Assembly: GCF_003719305.1 (NCBI RefSeq)
Contig: NZ_RARC01000042.1
Location: 1-55,735 of the forward strand
Direction of reading: 5' to 3'
Length of the DNA stretch: 55,735 nucleotides
Source: Mycolicibacterium stellerae
GTDB lineage: Bacteria; Actinomycetota; Actinomycetes; Mycobacteriales; Mycobacteriaceae
Shown: positions 41,097 to 50,200 of the stretch, piece after piece
Numbering within the stretch: the first letter of the stretch is position 1
How the letters are laid out: each line of letters starts with the position of its first letter
Translations under genes and position numbers: made by a program
The notes under the pieces: generated by a model
What the model was told of the DNA's origin: nothing
What the model saw: the letters and a program-made list of their open reading frames with translations, nothing else
The model's database searches: none

Positions 41097-41861
41097 TCAG
41101 CCCTGCGCCACCACATTCGATCCGACGTTGTCGACCTGCGGCGATCCCGAGTGGTAGGTGACCCGGTTGTCGAAGCCCGCTGCGCCGATCGTGTCGGCGG
41201 CGTCGACGGTGATGACGTTCTCGACGCCGGACACCGAGACCTTCACGCAGTGCCCGGTGATGTTCACGGTGTTGCGGATGCCGCTGATGTTCACGGTCGC
41301 GTCATTGCATGTGACCGTCTTGTTCTCGTCGATGCCCGACACGGTGACCACCTGGCCCGGCGTTCCGGTGATCACGTTCGGGTCGGTGCCCGGCGCGGCA
41401 TTCGGGGCGCCTGGCGTCGCAGGGATGGCGGGCATGCTGGGAATGTTCGGGATCTCGATCGAGGGGACGTCGATGGAGCCACCACCGCCCGACACACCCG
41501 ACCCGCCACCGCTCCTTGTGGTGTAGACGACGGCGCCCACGGCGAGCCCGCCGATGAAGAGGACCGCGATGACGCCGAACACCGCCCATGGAATGCCACC
41601 GGAGGATTTCCTTGGCGGCGAATGGAATTGGCCGTAGACCTGATCGCCGTAGGGCTGCCCGCCGTAGGGCTGCGCCCCGTAAGGTGGGGGACTCCCATAC
41701 TCCTGGGCGCTGTAATCGGGCTGCTGGTAGGCGGGCGCGGGGGGCGGCGCGTAGTTGGTGTCGCTGTAGTGCGAAGCGCCCAGTTCGCTCGCCTTGGCCT
41801 GCTCCGAAAGCGGCTGTTCCAGCGCCCTGATCCGGGCCTCGGGATCGTCCTCGGGATTCAC
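41097..41861 (-). CDS. DUF3060 family membrane-anchored protein
   Basis: A 254-residue protein. It begins with NPEDDPEARIRALEQPL, the standard opening of the mycobacterial family, continues with a Tyr/Pro/Gly/Gln-rich region (about 35-80), one membrane helix (about 93-115), a Gly/Pro/Ile-rich linker and a C-terminal beta-helix-like domain (about 165-254) with repeated xVxVSGxxN units, the DUF3060 signature. The domain should face outside. The start is GTG at 41861 in line with relatives. Function is unknown; relatives resemble mycobacterial lipoproteins and wall-associated proteins. Confidence 0.85.
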   Translation of the reverse strand: MNPEDDPEARIRALEQPLSEQAKASELGASHYSDTNYAPPPAPAYQQPDYSAQEYGSPPPYGAQPYGGQPYGDQVYGQFHSPPRKSSGGIPWAVFGVIAVLFIGGLAVGAVVYTTRSGGGSGVSGGGGSIDVPSIEIPNIPSMPAIPATPGAPNAAPGTDPNVITGTPGQVVTVSGIDENKTVTCNDATVNISGIRNTVNITGHCVKVSVSGVENVITVDAADTIGAAGFDNRVTYHSGSPQVDNVGSNVVAQG

Positions 41862-41933
41862 AGGCAGATGGTCCCATAGCAACGGCGACGAAGCGATCGT
41901 TTGCGCAGCGGGCAATGCGGCAACTCCGTCGCC

Positions 41934-42311
41934 ATGATCGGAAAGCTTCGTTCCGTCGTGCTCGACACGACAGACCCCGTCGGGCTGGCGAACTTCTACG
42001 CCGGTGTCCTCGGCGGCACCGTTGTGCAGGAAGACGAGACCTGGTCGGTTCTGACCGATCCTGCGGGCATGCGGTTTGCGTTCCAGCTGTCACCCGAGCA
42101 TGAGGCGCCCCGATTTCCCGACCCGCGAGGCTCGCAGCAGTTCCACCTCGACATCGAGGTCGACGACATCGACACCGCCGAGCCTGGCATCCTTGCGCTC
42201 GGCGCGACCCGGGTGGACGACGCCCACGGGGAAGACCGCTTTCGCGTGTTTCGAGACCCAGCAGGCCACCCGTTCTGCCTGGTCTGGGGTATTGCGGCCG
42301 GCGACGTCTGA
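41934..42311 (+). CDS. VOC family (glyoxalase/bleomycin resistance-like) protein
   Basis: A 125-residue VOC fold protein. Residues 1-60 and 65-120 form the two babbab halves: LDTTDPVGLANFYAGVLGG and WSVLTDPAGMRFAFQ in the first, QFHLDIEVDDIDTAE and FRVFRDPAGHPFCLVWG in the second. His (in QFHLD) is a probable metal ligand. Such proteins bind or modify small molecules through a metal site; the substrate is unknown. The start is the ATG at 41934. Confidence 0.88.
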   Translation: MIGKLRSVVLDTTDPVGLANFYAGVLGGTVVQEDETWSVLTDPAGMRFAFQLSPEHEAPRFPDPRGSQQFHLDIEVDDIDTAEPGILALGATRVDDAHGEDRFRVFRDPAGHPFCLVWGIAAGDV

Positions 42312-42374
42312 CCGCTTCGTGACACCGCCGGAAGGCGTGGAGTAGCAAAGGCTCGGCGGTGGTAACCACAAAGA

Positions 42375-43466
42375 GTGGTGGCACCAGGGTTCATCGCCAT
42401 CGGCAGTGGTCCGGCAGGGCTGACCGCTGCCGAGACCTTTGGCCGTAAGCACCCGAAGATTCCCGTCCACATCCTCAGCAGCGACCCGGCACTGCCGTAC
42501 GCCAAGCCGCACCTGAGCAAGGCCTATCTCCGCGGCCGCTACCCCAAGCTCGACCTGCACAGCCCGGGCTGGTTCGTGCAGAACGGCATCCGACTGCACA
42601 GCGGCATCACCGTCGACCACATCGACGTCGTCAACCGCGAGGTCGTCACCGCAGCGGGCAGGCGCTACCGATACTGGCATCTCGTGTTGGCCTGCGGCGC
42701 GACGCCCGTCCCGCTCGCCGTTCCCGGCGGGGAAACGGCGCAGCCCCTGAGGTCGTTCTCCGACGCCGTCGTCCTCCGGATGGCCGCCAAGAACGCAGAG
42801 TCGGCCATCGTGATCGGCGGTGGCCTGATCGGGTGCGAGGCGGCGTCCAGCCTGGCGTCATGCGGTATCGCCACATCTCTCGTCGCACCGGAGCCGGTGC
42901 CCCTGCACCGCCGGTTCGGGCTCGAGGTCGGCGAGCGCGTGGCGAAGATGTTGTCCGACAACGGTGTCCGGTTCATCGGCTCGACGGGCGTAGCTGCCGT
43001 CGAGGATCGCTGCGTCACCCTCAACAGCGGCGAAGCCGTCGAGGCAGAGCTGGTTGTGTCCGCCGTCGGCGTCCGTCCTGACGGCAGGCTCGCCGCCGCG
43101 GCAGGCATCGATACCGAGTGCGGCCGCGTCGTCGTCGACGAACACATGCACACGTCGGCGGTCAACGTGTATGCCGCGGGCGATGTCGCGCTCGCCTACA
43201 ACGTCACCGCGGGACGGCGGGTACCTGCCGAGCACTGGCGCGACGCAGCCCGGCAAGGTCGAATCGCCGGCCTTGTCGCCGCGGGTTACCAAGCAGTCTG
43301 GGATGCGGTACCCGAATTCTCTTTCGCGATCGGCGATCAAATGCTCAAGTACCGCGGCTGGGGCACCGAATTCGAACACAGCCGGGTCGTCGACCACCGA
43401 GACGGCTTCACGGCGTGGTACGAGATCGAAGGCGAGACCGTCGGTGTGCTCAGCTCGAACGCTTGA
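42375..43466 (+). CDS. NAD(P)/FAD-dependent ferredoxin-reductase-like oxidoreductase
   Basis: A 363-residue two-dinucleotide-domain flavoprotein. The FAD motif GSGPAG is at residues 10-15, with PYAKPHLSKAYLRGR after it. The NAD(P) motif GGGLIGCEAASSLA is near 147 and the second FAD motif VYAAGDVA near 268. It matches rubredoxin/ferredoxin reductases of class III type that deliver electrons to P450s or Rieske oxygenases. No partner ferredoxin gene is adjacent, and the C-terminal dimer domain is shorter than in BenC-type reductases. The start is GTG at 42375. Confidence 0.87.
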   Translation: MVAPGFIAIGSGPAGLTAAETFGRKHPKIPVHILSSDPALPYAKPHLSKAYLRGRYPKLDLHSPGWFVQNGIRLHSGITVDHIDVVNREVVTAAGRRYRYWHLVLACGATPVPLAVPGGETAQPLRSFSDAVVLRMAAKNAESAIVIGGGLIGCEAASSLASCGIATSLVAPEPVPLHRRFGLEVGERVAKMLSDNGVRFIGSTGVAAVEDRCVTLNSGEAVEAELVVSAVGVRPDGRLAAAAGIDTECGRVVVDEHMHTSAVNVYAAGDVALAYNVTAGRRVPAEHWRDAARQGRIAGLVAAGYQAVWDAVPEFSFAIGDQMLKYRGWGTEFEHSRVVDHRDGFTAWYEIEGETVGVLSSNA

Positions 43467-43483
43467 ATGCGAATTGCGCTTTA

Positions 43484-44470
43484 CTACAACCAGTCCCGCC
43501 GTTTGAACGTCCAATAGAGCACCAGCACGATCACCACGATCAGGGCGGTGCTCACCACGAAGCCGCCGACGGTGTTGAGCCCGGGATACTCGACGTTCTG
43601 CCCGTAGAACCCGGTGATCGCCGTTGGCACCGCGATGATCGCCGCCCAGCCGGTCAGCTTCTTCATCACCGTGTTCAACCGCGCGTCCTGCAGAGACAGG
43701 TTCGTTTCGAACACCGTAGTGACCATGTCCCGCAACGATTCCGTCCACTCCGACGCCCGCAACACGTGGTCGTACAGATCGGCAAAGAGCGGATCGAGTT
43801 CCGGCGAGGTCTTCGCGTCGAGCCTTCGGTGCTGAATCGAGTTGACCACCTCGCGCATCGGCAACACCACCCTGCGCAGCTCGACGAGATCCTTGCGAAC
43901 CCGAAAGGTCTTGCGCTGCAATCCACCCCGCTGGGTATTGTTCGCAAATAGATCGTCTTCGAGCGACTCGATTCCGTCGTCGAGTGCCTGCACCGCCTCG
44001 AAGTGGCCGTCGACCACCACGTCGAGCAGAGCGTGCACCAGCGAGCCGACCCCGTATTCCTGCCCGCCGAGCTCGTCGAACCGCTGAGACACGGAGTCGG
44101 TGTCGAAGTGCGGCGACAGCCGCACGGTGATCAGTCCCCGCGGCAGCACGAACCCGGAGATGCGATGGACGTCGAGGGCCGACGCGGAGTCGTCGGCGGG
44201 CTGCGGGAGCGACACCGAGTACACCGTGAAGAAGGTGTGCGTCCGGTACACGGCGGCCTTGGCGCGTTCGGCGTCGGCGACCGCGTCCTCGACCGCCCAG
44301 TTGTTGAGCCCCAACTCCTGCGCCAGGTCGGTGAACGCCGCCTCATCGGGTTGGCAGATGTCGCACCAGACCAGGGTGTCGTCCTGGGTGAGGTAATCCG
44401 AGATCGACGAGAACTCGAAGTCGTCCTGCGGCTTTCCGCCGCGCCACACCCGGCCCCGAACATCGGTCAC
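43484..44470 (-). CDS. CorA family divalent metal transporter with GQN signature
   Basis: A 328-residue protein. The N-terminal cytosolic domain and a long helix (about 170-265) lead to two C-terminal membrane helices. The pore signature reads YGQNVEYPG at residues 289-297, where classic CorA has YGMN. The outer helix ends WTFKRRDWL, the usual positive tail. The GxN variant fits the wider CorA/ZntB group, so the ion may be magnesium, cobalt, nickel or zinc. The start is GTG at 44470. It is divergent from the GAF-ANTAR gene. Confidence 0.9.
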   Translation of the reverse strand: MTDVRGRVWRGGKPQDDFEFSSISDYLTQDDTLVWCDICQPDEAAFTDLAQELGLNNWAVEDAVADAERAKAAVYRTHTFFTVYSVSLPQPADDSASALDVHRISGFVLPRGLITVRLSPHFDTDSVSQRFDELGGQEYGVGSLVHALLDVVVDGHFEAVQALDDGIESLEDDLFANNTQRGGLQRKTFRVRKDLVELRRVVLPMREVVNSIQHRRLDAKTSPELDPLFADLYDHVLRASEWTESLRDMVTTVFETNLSLQDARLNTVMKKLTGWAAIIAVPTAITGFYGQNVEYPGLNTVGGFVVSTALIVVIVLVLYWTFKRRDWL

Positions 44471-44591
44471 TCGGCCATCATGTCAGCGCAAACCGCTTAA
44501 AGTCGGTGGCAATAGGGAATGGTGATGGGGTGACCTCGCCATCTCGACCCTCGGGCGCCGTGCCGGCTGCCCGACCACTGTTCGGCTAAAT

Positions 44592-45299
44592 GTGCCGATT
44601 CTCCAAGAGCTTCTCGCCGCCGTTGAGGGCAGGCGAGGGACAGACGCGGCCGACCGTCTGTGCGAGGCGTGCGTTGACCTGTTCGACGTCGACGCCGCAG
44701 CCATCTCGTTGGTCTTCGACGGCACCAACGCCGGGACCCTCGGCTCCAGCGGCGCGTCCGCCCGCAGGTATGACGAACTCCAGTTCACCCTCGGTGAGGG
44801 CCCCTGCCTGGAGTCGGTCGCGCGCCGCGTACCGGTTCTAGTTGACGACCTCTCCGACCCCAAGGACACCCGTTGGCCGGCCTACGGTCCTGCCATGCTG
44901 GCCAACGACATTCGATTCGTCTTCGCGATGCCCGTCGTGGTGGCGGGTGAACATGTCGGGGCGCTCGATCTTTTCCGCGCCCTGCCGGGACGGCTGAACG
45001 GGGAGGAGATCTCGGGCGCCGTCGTCGCCGCCGAGCTCGCCGGAATCCCGCTTTTGGACCTGATGAATGGCGACCTGGCGGCTGCCGCGGGCGACCCGAC
45101 CAGCGATGCCTGGGCTGAGTTGAATTCACTCAGCCGCGCAGAGGTCAGCCAGGCCACCGGCATGCTGGTCGCCCAACTGGGAATCGAACCGACCGAGGCG
45201 CTGGTGCGGCTGCGCGCACACGCCTATGCCACCGGACGCAGCGCCACCGACGTGGCCCGCGACATCCTCGACCGCCGACTGAGACTGGATGCCGACTGA
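44592..45299 (+). CDS. GAF-ANTAR regulator (first of three)
   Basis: A 235-residue regulator. A GAF-type sensor (about residues 5-160) with FTLGEGPCLES is followed by an ANTAR RNA-binding domain (about 175-230) with the helical EVSQATGMLVAQLGIEPTEALVRLRAHAY pattern. ANTAR proteins bind paired hexaloop hairpins in leader RNAs and prevent termination. The GAF ligand is unknown. GTG 44592 is the start. The next GAF-ANTAR gene starts 49 bases after this stop, so the two could form one transcript. Confidence 0.88.
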   Translation: MPILQELLAAVEGRRGTDAADRLCEACVDLFDVDAAAISLVFDGTNAGTLGSSGASARRYDELQFTLGEGPCLESVARRVPVLVDDLSDPKDTRWPAYGPAMLANDIRFVFAMPVVVAGEHVGALDLFRALPGRLNGEEISGAVVAAELAGIPLLDLMNGDLAAAAGDPTSDAWAELNSLSRAEVSQATGMLVAQLGIEPTEALVRLRAHAYATGRSATDVARDILDRRLRLDAD

Positions 45300-45348
45300 T
45301 GCGCGCCGACTTCACAAGCCCACACAACAAGTCAGGATGGAGGGCAAA

Positions 45349-46107
45349 GTGACCGAGAACCCTCGTGAAACCCAGGTATTGGACGCCGTCGTCACCCTCG
45401 TCGACAGCCTGCTCGACGACTTCGACGTGGTGGATCTGCTGACCGACCTCACCGCCCGCTGCGCCGAACTGCTCGACGTCTCCGCTACGGCGCTCCTACT
45501 GGCAGACCCACTGGGACAGCTCCGTCTGCTGGCGGCGACCTCCGAGCAGGCCCGGACACTGGAACTCTTCCAGCTGCAGGCCGCGGAGGGCCCCTGCGTC
45601 GACTGTTATACGACCGGCCAGCCGGTCTCGGTCGCCGACCTGCGCGTTGCCGTCCGGCGTTGGCCGCAGTTCGTGCCCGCCGCGCTAGACGCCGAGTTCG
45701 CCTCGGTGCACGCCGTCCCGATGCGCGCGGCAGGCGTTGTGCTCGGTGCCCTTGGCCTGTTCGGCACCCGACCCGGTGAGCTCAGCGAGTCCGATCTGCT
45801 CGTCGGCCAGACGTTGGCCCACATCGCGTGTGTGGCGATCCTGCAGGAGCACCCGCACACGCCGGACACCGTGATGCCGCCTATGCGGGCCGCGCTGGCC
45901 AGCCGCGTCGTCGTCGAGCAGGCCAAAGGTTTTCTGCGGGAAAGCCTCGACGTGTCGGTCGAGGACGCCTTCGGGATATTGCGGAGCTACTCCCACGCCA
46001 ACGGTTTACATCTCACCGAGGTAGCCCGCCGGCTGATGAGCGAGCCCGCTTCCAGACCCGAGTTGGTCGCGGCTCTGGGTGAGGTCGCGACTGCGCCTCC
46101 GCGCTAG
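45349..46107 (+). CDS. GAF-ANTAR regulator (second of three)
   Basis: A 252-residue paralogue of the previous regulator. The GAF domain (about 10-165) carries LQAAEGPCVDCYTTGQPV, and the ANTAR domain (about 185-240) has VVEQAKGFLRESLDVSVEDAFGILRSY. GTG at 45349 is chosen with GGAGGG a few bases upstream; ATG at 45337 would add four residues. It is convergent with the third GAF-ANTAR gene with only 4 bases between stops. Confidence 0.88.
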   Translation: MTENPRETQVLDAVVTLVDSLLDDFDVVDLLTDLTARCAELLDVSATALLLADPLGQLRLLAATSEQARTLELFQLQAAEGPCVDCYTTGQPVSVADLRVAVRRWPQFVPAALDAEFASVHAVPMRAAGVVLGALGLFGTRPGELSESDLLVGQTLAHIACVAILQEHPHTPDTVMPPMRAALASRVVVEQAKGFLRESLDVSVEDAFGILRSYSHANGLHLTEVARRLMSEPASRPELVAALGEVATAPPR

Positions 46108-46111
46108 CCGA

Positions 46112-46921
46112 TCAAGGCCCTTGTCGTCGGGCGCGGGCTCGCTTGACGGCCTCTTCGACCAGCCGCTCGGCGATGACACGCAGCTTGACGTTGTCGGCCT
46201 GGCTGATCTGGGTAAGTCGGTCGAACGCATCCTCGGCACTCCCGCCCGTCCGGCTGCGCATGATGCCGATGGCCTGGTCGATCACGGTGCGGCTGCCCAA
46301 AGCGCGCTGCAGTTGTTCGGCCCGGTCTCTTGCCTGGGTGAGCAGCTGCGCGTTGTAAACCGAGACGGCCGCTGGCCCGGCGAACTGCGCTCCCAACTGC
46401 ACGGCGTGCTCGGCGAACGCGTCGCGAGCGTACGCATAGGAGTTGATCGTGCCGATCACCTGATCGTCCATCAGCAGGGGCAGCGCCAATGCGGAGTGCA
46501 CCCCCATCCGGGCCACCCGGCCGCCGAAGTGCGGCCACCGCCTGTCGCTGCCGAGCGATCCGCTGACGGTCGGTCGCCGGGACTGCATGCAGGTGATGCA
46601 GGGGCCCTCGTGGAGTGATTCGTACTGAATGGCGTCGATTTCGCGGACGAATTGGGCCGTGGCCGCCCAGGCTTCGGGTCGTGGTGTGCCATGAGATGTC
46701 TGCACCAACGTGACACCGGCACCGTCCACACCGGGTATCGCCTGCGCGGCGAATTCGGCGACGTCGCCCAGCAGATCGATGACTGCCCGGCCGCCCGCGG
46801 TGATCCCCGCCAAACCGGTCAGCCCCGCATGCAGGTCGCTTTCATCGGCTTCGAGCTGTGTCATGGAGAGTTCGGGTTCCGCAGGCGCGCTGCGGTCGGG
46901 CTGCGCGTCGTAGTCAGCCAT
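46112..46921 (-). CDS. GAF-ANTAR regulator (third of three)
   Basis: A 269-residue protein. A 35-residue polar N-terminus precedes the GAF domain (about 40-195; ESLHEGPCITCMQSRRPTV) and the ANTAR domain (about 205-260; TVIDQAIGIMRSRTGGSAEDAFDRL). The ATG at 46921 is supported by a GGAGGAGG site. It lies 49 bases after the end of the Pks16-type ligase gene on the same strand, so it may be co-transcribed with that enzyme. The function is inferred as RNA-binding antiterminator with an unknown signal. Confidence 0.88.
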   Translation of the reverse strand: MADYDAQPDRSAPAEPELSMTQLEADESDLHAGLTGLAGITAGGRAVIDLLGDVAEFAAQAIPGVDGAGVTLVQTSHGTPRPEAWAATAQFVREIDAIQYESLHEGPCITCMQSRRPTVSGSLGSDRRWPHFGGRVARMGVHSALALPLLMDDQVIGTINSYAYARDAFAEHAVQLGAQFAGPAAVSVYNAQLLTQARDRAEQLQRALGSRTVIDQAIGIMRSRTGGSAEDAFDRLTQISQADNVKLRVIAERLVEEAVKRARARRQGP

Positions 46922-46970
46922 CGGCGCCTCCTCCCCGGGGTGAGCAACGAATTTACTCGCCCCCGAGGCC

Positions 46971-48605
46971 TCAGTCGACGAGGGCCAACGCATGGGCACG
47001 CCGCAGCTTTCCGGACGGAGTTTTCGGGATCATGCCCGGCTCGAGCACAACCACATTTCGGGGACGGACATCGACCTCGGCTACCACCTCGTGGGCGACC
47101 TGGTGCTCGATGCGGAGCACCTCGTCGTGGTCGTCGTGGGATTTGGATTCCACAGCCACGGCGAACGATTCCCGTGACCGACCGGCGTCCAGACGCACCG
47201 CAACGGCACACCCCGGCCGCACGCCGTCGACGCGACTGGCGGCCCGCTCGATGTCCGTCGGATAGATGTTGCGGCCCGCCATGATGATCACGTCTTTGAG
47301 CCGCCCGCAGACCACGATGTTGCCGGTCTCGGTGAGGTAGCCCAGATCGCCGGTGTCGTACCAACCGTTGACGTCTTGGGCCGGAACAAACCCCGCTGCA
47401 GTGGTATAGCCGAGCGTCACGGGTTCACCGCGCACTTCGATGACACCGACGCCGCGCGCAGGCAGTATGGTGCCGTCCACGTCGACGACGCGCGCCTCGA
47501 GCCCCTTCAGCAGACGGCCGAGTGAGGCGAACCGGCGGGTGCGGCCGTGGGTCGCCGGGACGGCCCGACGTAAGACCGTGAGCAGGTCGGCATCCACCTC
47601 GTCGACCTCGAGCCCCGTGCCGCACTCGGTGAACGACACCGCCACCGTCGTCTCGGCCATGCCATAGGCGGGCAGGATCGCCTCCGGGCGCAACCCGAAC
47701 GGCGCACCTGCCTCGCACAGATCCGCCACGTCGACCGGGTCGACCTGTTCGGCCCCCGACAGCGCCCACCTCAGCGAGGACAGGTCGAACTGGCCGGGGG
47801 TGGCTTGCCTGCGCAGCCGCTTGGCCAACACGTTGTATGCGAAGTTCGGGGCGGCGGTCATCGTGCCTCTGTATTTATCGATGAGCCTGGCCCACAGCAA
47901 GGTGTCGCGCAGGAAGTCCATTGGGGTGATCTTGACCAGTTCGACGCCGAAATACATTGGTACGGCTAGAAATCCGGTCATACCCATATCGTGGAAACAC
48001 GGCAGCCAACTGACGATCACATCGTTGTCCGGGTCGACTTCCGCGCCGGCGAACATCGCCTCGGCGTTGGCGACGAAGTTGCGGTGGCTGATCTGGACGG
48101 CCTTGGGTGAGCCCGTCGACCCGGACGTCAACTGCATTAGCGCCAGATCGTCGTCCTCTGTGCGGACAGGGTCGATCGGTGGGCTGTCGATCAGTTCGCG
48201 CACGGTCAGCACCCGTAAGCCCACGTTTGACAGCACGGGCGCCGCGGCCATGAACGGTTCGGAGACGACGACGACAGCCGCCCGGATCATGTCGATGACG
48301 CCGATGCTCTCTGCGGCCCAGCGGGCCAAGTCCGTTCGCGGAGTTGGTTGGTGCAGCATCGTCAGGCTCGCACCACGCATCCAGATGCCCTGTGCCATGG
48401 GCGCGATCTCGACCGGAGCGCCGGCCAGCACCGCGACGGCATCGCCCCGACCGATGCCCGACCGCGCCAGGCCACCGGCAATGCGCCTGGCGCGGTCGTG
48501 CACCTCCGACCACGTGTGCCGCACGGGCGCGTCTGGTTCGCCGGTAACCATGCCCTTGAGGCTCCACCGGGCGTTGCTGAACATCGTCTCGGTAAAAGTG
48601 CTCAC
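46971..48605 (-). CDS. pks16: Pks16-type fatty acid adenylating enzyme (FadD/FAAL-like)
   Basis: A 544-residue ANL-superfamily enzyme closely matching the M. tuberculosis protein misnamed Pks16 (Rv1013) as I recall it, including length. The P-loop LTSGSTGSPKAVQ is near residue 158, YGMAETTVAVSF near 315, GWYDTGDLGYL near 415, and the C-terminal PKTPSGKLRR contains the catalytic lysine of the A10 motif. It activates a fatty acid as acyl-AMP, passing it to CoA or an acyl carrier protein. The GTG start at 48605 follows AAGGGAAT. No polyketide synthase is adjacent. The activity type (CoA versus ACP transfer) is not decided by sequence alone. Confidence 0.9.
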   Translation of the reverse strand: MSTFTETMFSNARWSLKGMVTGEPDAPVRHTWSEVHDRARRIAGGLARSGIGRGDAVAVLAGAPVEIAPMAQGIWMRGASLTMLHQPTPRTDLARWAAESIGVIDMIRAAVVVVSEPFMAAAPVLSNVGLRVLTVRELIDSPPIDPVRTEDDDLALMQLTSGSTGSPKAVQISHRNFVANAEAMFAGAEVDPDNDVIVSWLPCFHDMGMTGFLAVPMYFGVELVKITPMDFLRDTLLWARLIDKYRGTMTAAPNFAYNVLAKRLRRQATPGQFDLSSLRWALSGAEQVDPVDVADLCEAGAPFGLRPEAILPAYGMAETTVAVSFTECGTGLEVDEVDADLLTVLRRAVPATHGRTRRFASLGRLLKGLEARVVDVDGTILPARGVGVIEVRGEPVTLGYTTAAGFVPAQDVNGWYDTGDLGYLTETGNIVVCGRLKDVIIMAGRNIYPTDIERAASRVDGVRPGCAVAVRLDAGRSRESFAVAVESKSHDDHDEVLRIEHQVAHEVVAEVDVRPRNVVVLEPGMIPKTPSGKLRRAHALALVD

Positions 48606-49036
48606 GACAATTCCCTTGGCTCTTGCGGTTTGACGCGTATTGGTTGCACGGGGCGACTCGTAGTACAGCCGTTGGGGTACGACCGCCGTCCTTTGCCGAT
48701 GGCGTGGACGACTATGACGGAAGAGCTAGGCTCCTTTGTGTTGACCCCAGGTGATCGCCCGCGCTGGCCGGAGAGCGGTGCGATGGATTTCAGACGCCAT
48801 GAATGTAACGGCTCGCGCGCTACCCCTCGGTTAAGCGCGCCGAGACCGGCATCGGTTGACGCAGGCGGCATTGCATCCGTTGGCACGAGACCCCGTCGGA
48901 TCGGAAAGCAACCGTGAACTGTCGGCTACGCCGTGTGCTCGACACTTTCGACGGGGAGGTGAGTATCGCCGTCGTGACGTTTTCCGGGGGCTGGGAAGTC
49001 AACCGGGTATGACGGTACCGGGTGATACGCCGGATT
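48606..49036. other. Gene-free stretch with a stem-loop
   Basis: A 431-base stretch between the ligase gene and the STAS gene. No convincing gene is seen; short frames of 30-60 codons occur on both strands without relatives. A hairpin-like inverted repeat (about 48812-48844, CTCGCGCGCT facing AGCGCGCCGAG) is present. The left end should hold the promoter of the ligase gene. Confidence 0.45.
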
Positions 49037-49432
49037 TCATGTTTTCCGCTGCCGTTTCGCGATCAGACCGTGCGACAAGGGTGCGCGATGTGGATCGCAG
49101 ACCTGCAGTACGCGCGAAACAGCGGGGCTGGGCACGAGCGTCCAAGCGACCGCGGCCGTTGCGCAGCGTTCGGCGATGATGTTGAGCGTCGAAAAGCATT
49201 CCGCACCAAAGAATGTCACGTCGGTGAGGTCGAGTATCAGGCGTCGGCTGTTGGCGCCGTATCGGAACACATAGCGGGCGAACCGGTCGATGTTCGACGC
49301 GTCCACCTCGCCGGTTGCGCAGATGCGGACCACCGTCTTGCTGTGCCATTCGGTGCGCAAAAACAGTCCGTCGCCTGCGCTTTTGGCAACGGATCTCGGT
49401 GGGCAAAACTCGGGTGATGCAAGTGCGGTCAC
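49037..49432 (-). CDS. STAS domain protein (anti-sigma antagonist-like)
   Basis: A protein of about 131 residues. The central part reads VVRICATGEVDASNIDRFARYVFRYG, then LILDLTDVTFFGAECFSTLNIIAERC, matching the STAS fold, in which the residue after DVTFFG is the phosphorylated Ser in active antagonists. Here Ala-Glu-Cys occupies that place, so phosphorylation-based switching may be lost. The start is uncertain: GTG at 49432 is used because the fold begins soon after, and a GGAG is present upstream. No sigma or anti-sigma gene is adjacent. The nearest genes are GAF-ANTAR regulators and a ligase. Confidence 0.65.
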   Translation of the reverse strand: MTALASPEFCPPRSVAKSAGDGLFLRTEWHSKTVVRICATGEVDASNIDRFARYVFRYGANSRRLILDLTDVTFFGAECFSTLNIIAERCATAAVAWTLVPSPAVSRVLQVCDPHRAPLSHGLIAKRQRKT

Positions 49433-49594
49433 GATGAATCGACTCCAAAGGTCGTAAGCGGTTGCTGTGGTTACCCACGGCGGAGATTTTTGGTTCCTGC
49501 CAAGGCCTGCAACGTTCCCGGAGGCTGGCAACTCAACCTGTTGTGAACAAGCCTACCGCGGCGCAATCGCATCGAAGAATCGGCAGCTGATTTC

Positions 49595-50191
49595 TCATGG
49601 ATTCGCCATGCTGAAGCCGTCGAGCACGGCGGTGACCCCGACCTTCCACCTTCGCTCGATCTCCGGCGCGCTGCCCAACCAGCGGCCCGCCTCCTGCACC
49701 GCCAAACCCTGTGCCAGCGCGAGCAATACGTGCGCGACATCCGTCGGATCCCCGCCAAGCAGACCCTTGTCGACGCACCGCTGAATCCTGCCGACGAAGA
49801 TTTCGCGGACGGCGGTACCCGCCGCCAGTTCGTCGGGACCCGGCTCGAAATCGGCGAACGGACGCGAGAACATCACCTGCGCCAGTTTCGGATACGCGCG
49901 GCAGAACAGCCGGAACACCGGCACCAGCCTCTCGAGGTCTGCCAACGCGCTGTCGGTCTGCGGGATCTTCGCCAACTCTGCGCCAAGCAGTCGGAAACCC
50001 TCGAAGAACATCGCCCGCACCAGGCCGGCCTTGTCGTGGAACAGTTCGTAAACCGCGGGCACCGATGTGCCCGCCCGCTCGGCCACCCGCCGCGTCGTGA
50101 ACCGCGCGATGCCTTCCTCTCCGAGCGTCGTGATCGCTACGTCGAGCACCCGATCCCGAAGCTCGGGCGTGCGCTGCTTCGCCCTCGGCAT
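49595..50191 (-). CDS. TetR family regulator linked to an enoyl-CoA hydratase gene
   Basis: A 198-residue TetR protein. The helix-turn-helix (about residues 10-55) includes ARFTTRRVAERAGTSVPAVYELF. The C-terminal helical ligand domain follows with an LFCRAYPKLAQVMFSRPF core. It starts 9 bases after the upstream crotonase stop, so the two form an operon. A duplicated 13-base element in front of the crotonase gene is a good candidate for its operator, and an acyl-CoA type ligand would fit the context. Confidence 0.88.
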   Translation of the reverse strand: MPRAKQRTPELRDRVLDVAITTLGEEGIARFTTRRVAERAGTSVPAVYELFHDKAGLVRAMFFEGFRLLGAELAKIPQTDSALADLERLVPVFRLFCRAYPKLAQVMFSRPFADFEPGPDELAAGTAVREIFVGRIQRCVDKGLLGGDPTDVAHVLLALAQGLAVQEAGRWLGSAPEIERRWKVGVTAVLDGFSMANP

Positions 50192-50200
50192 CGCAGCGGC

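Noticed and set aside
46971..48605. Polyketide synthase, as the historical name Pks16 implies
   Set aside because: The protein has adenylating-enzyme motifs only; no ketosynthase or acyltransferase domain is present.
48916..49011. Short plus-strand frame after a GTG in the 431-base intergenic stretch
   Set aside because: About 33 codons, no ribosome-binding site and no similarity recognised.
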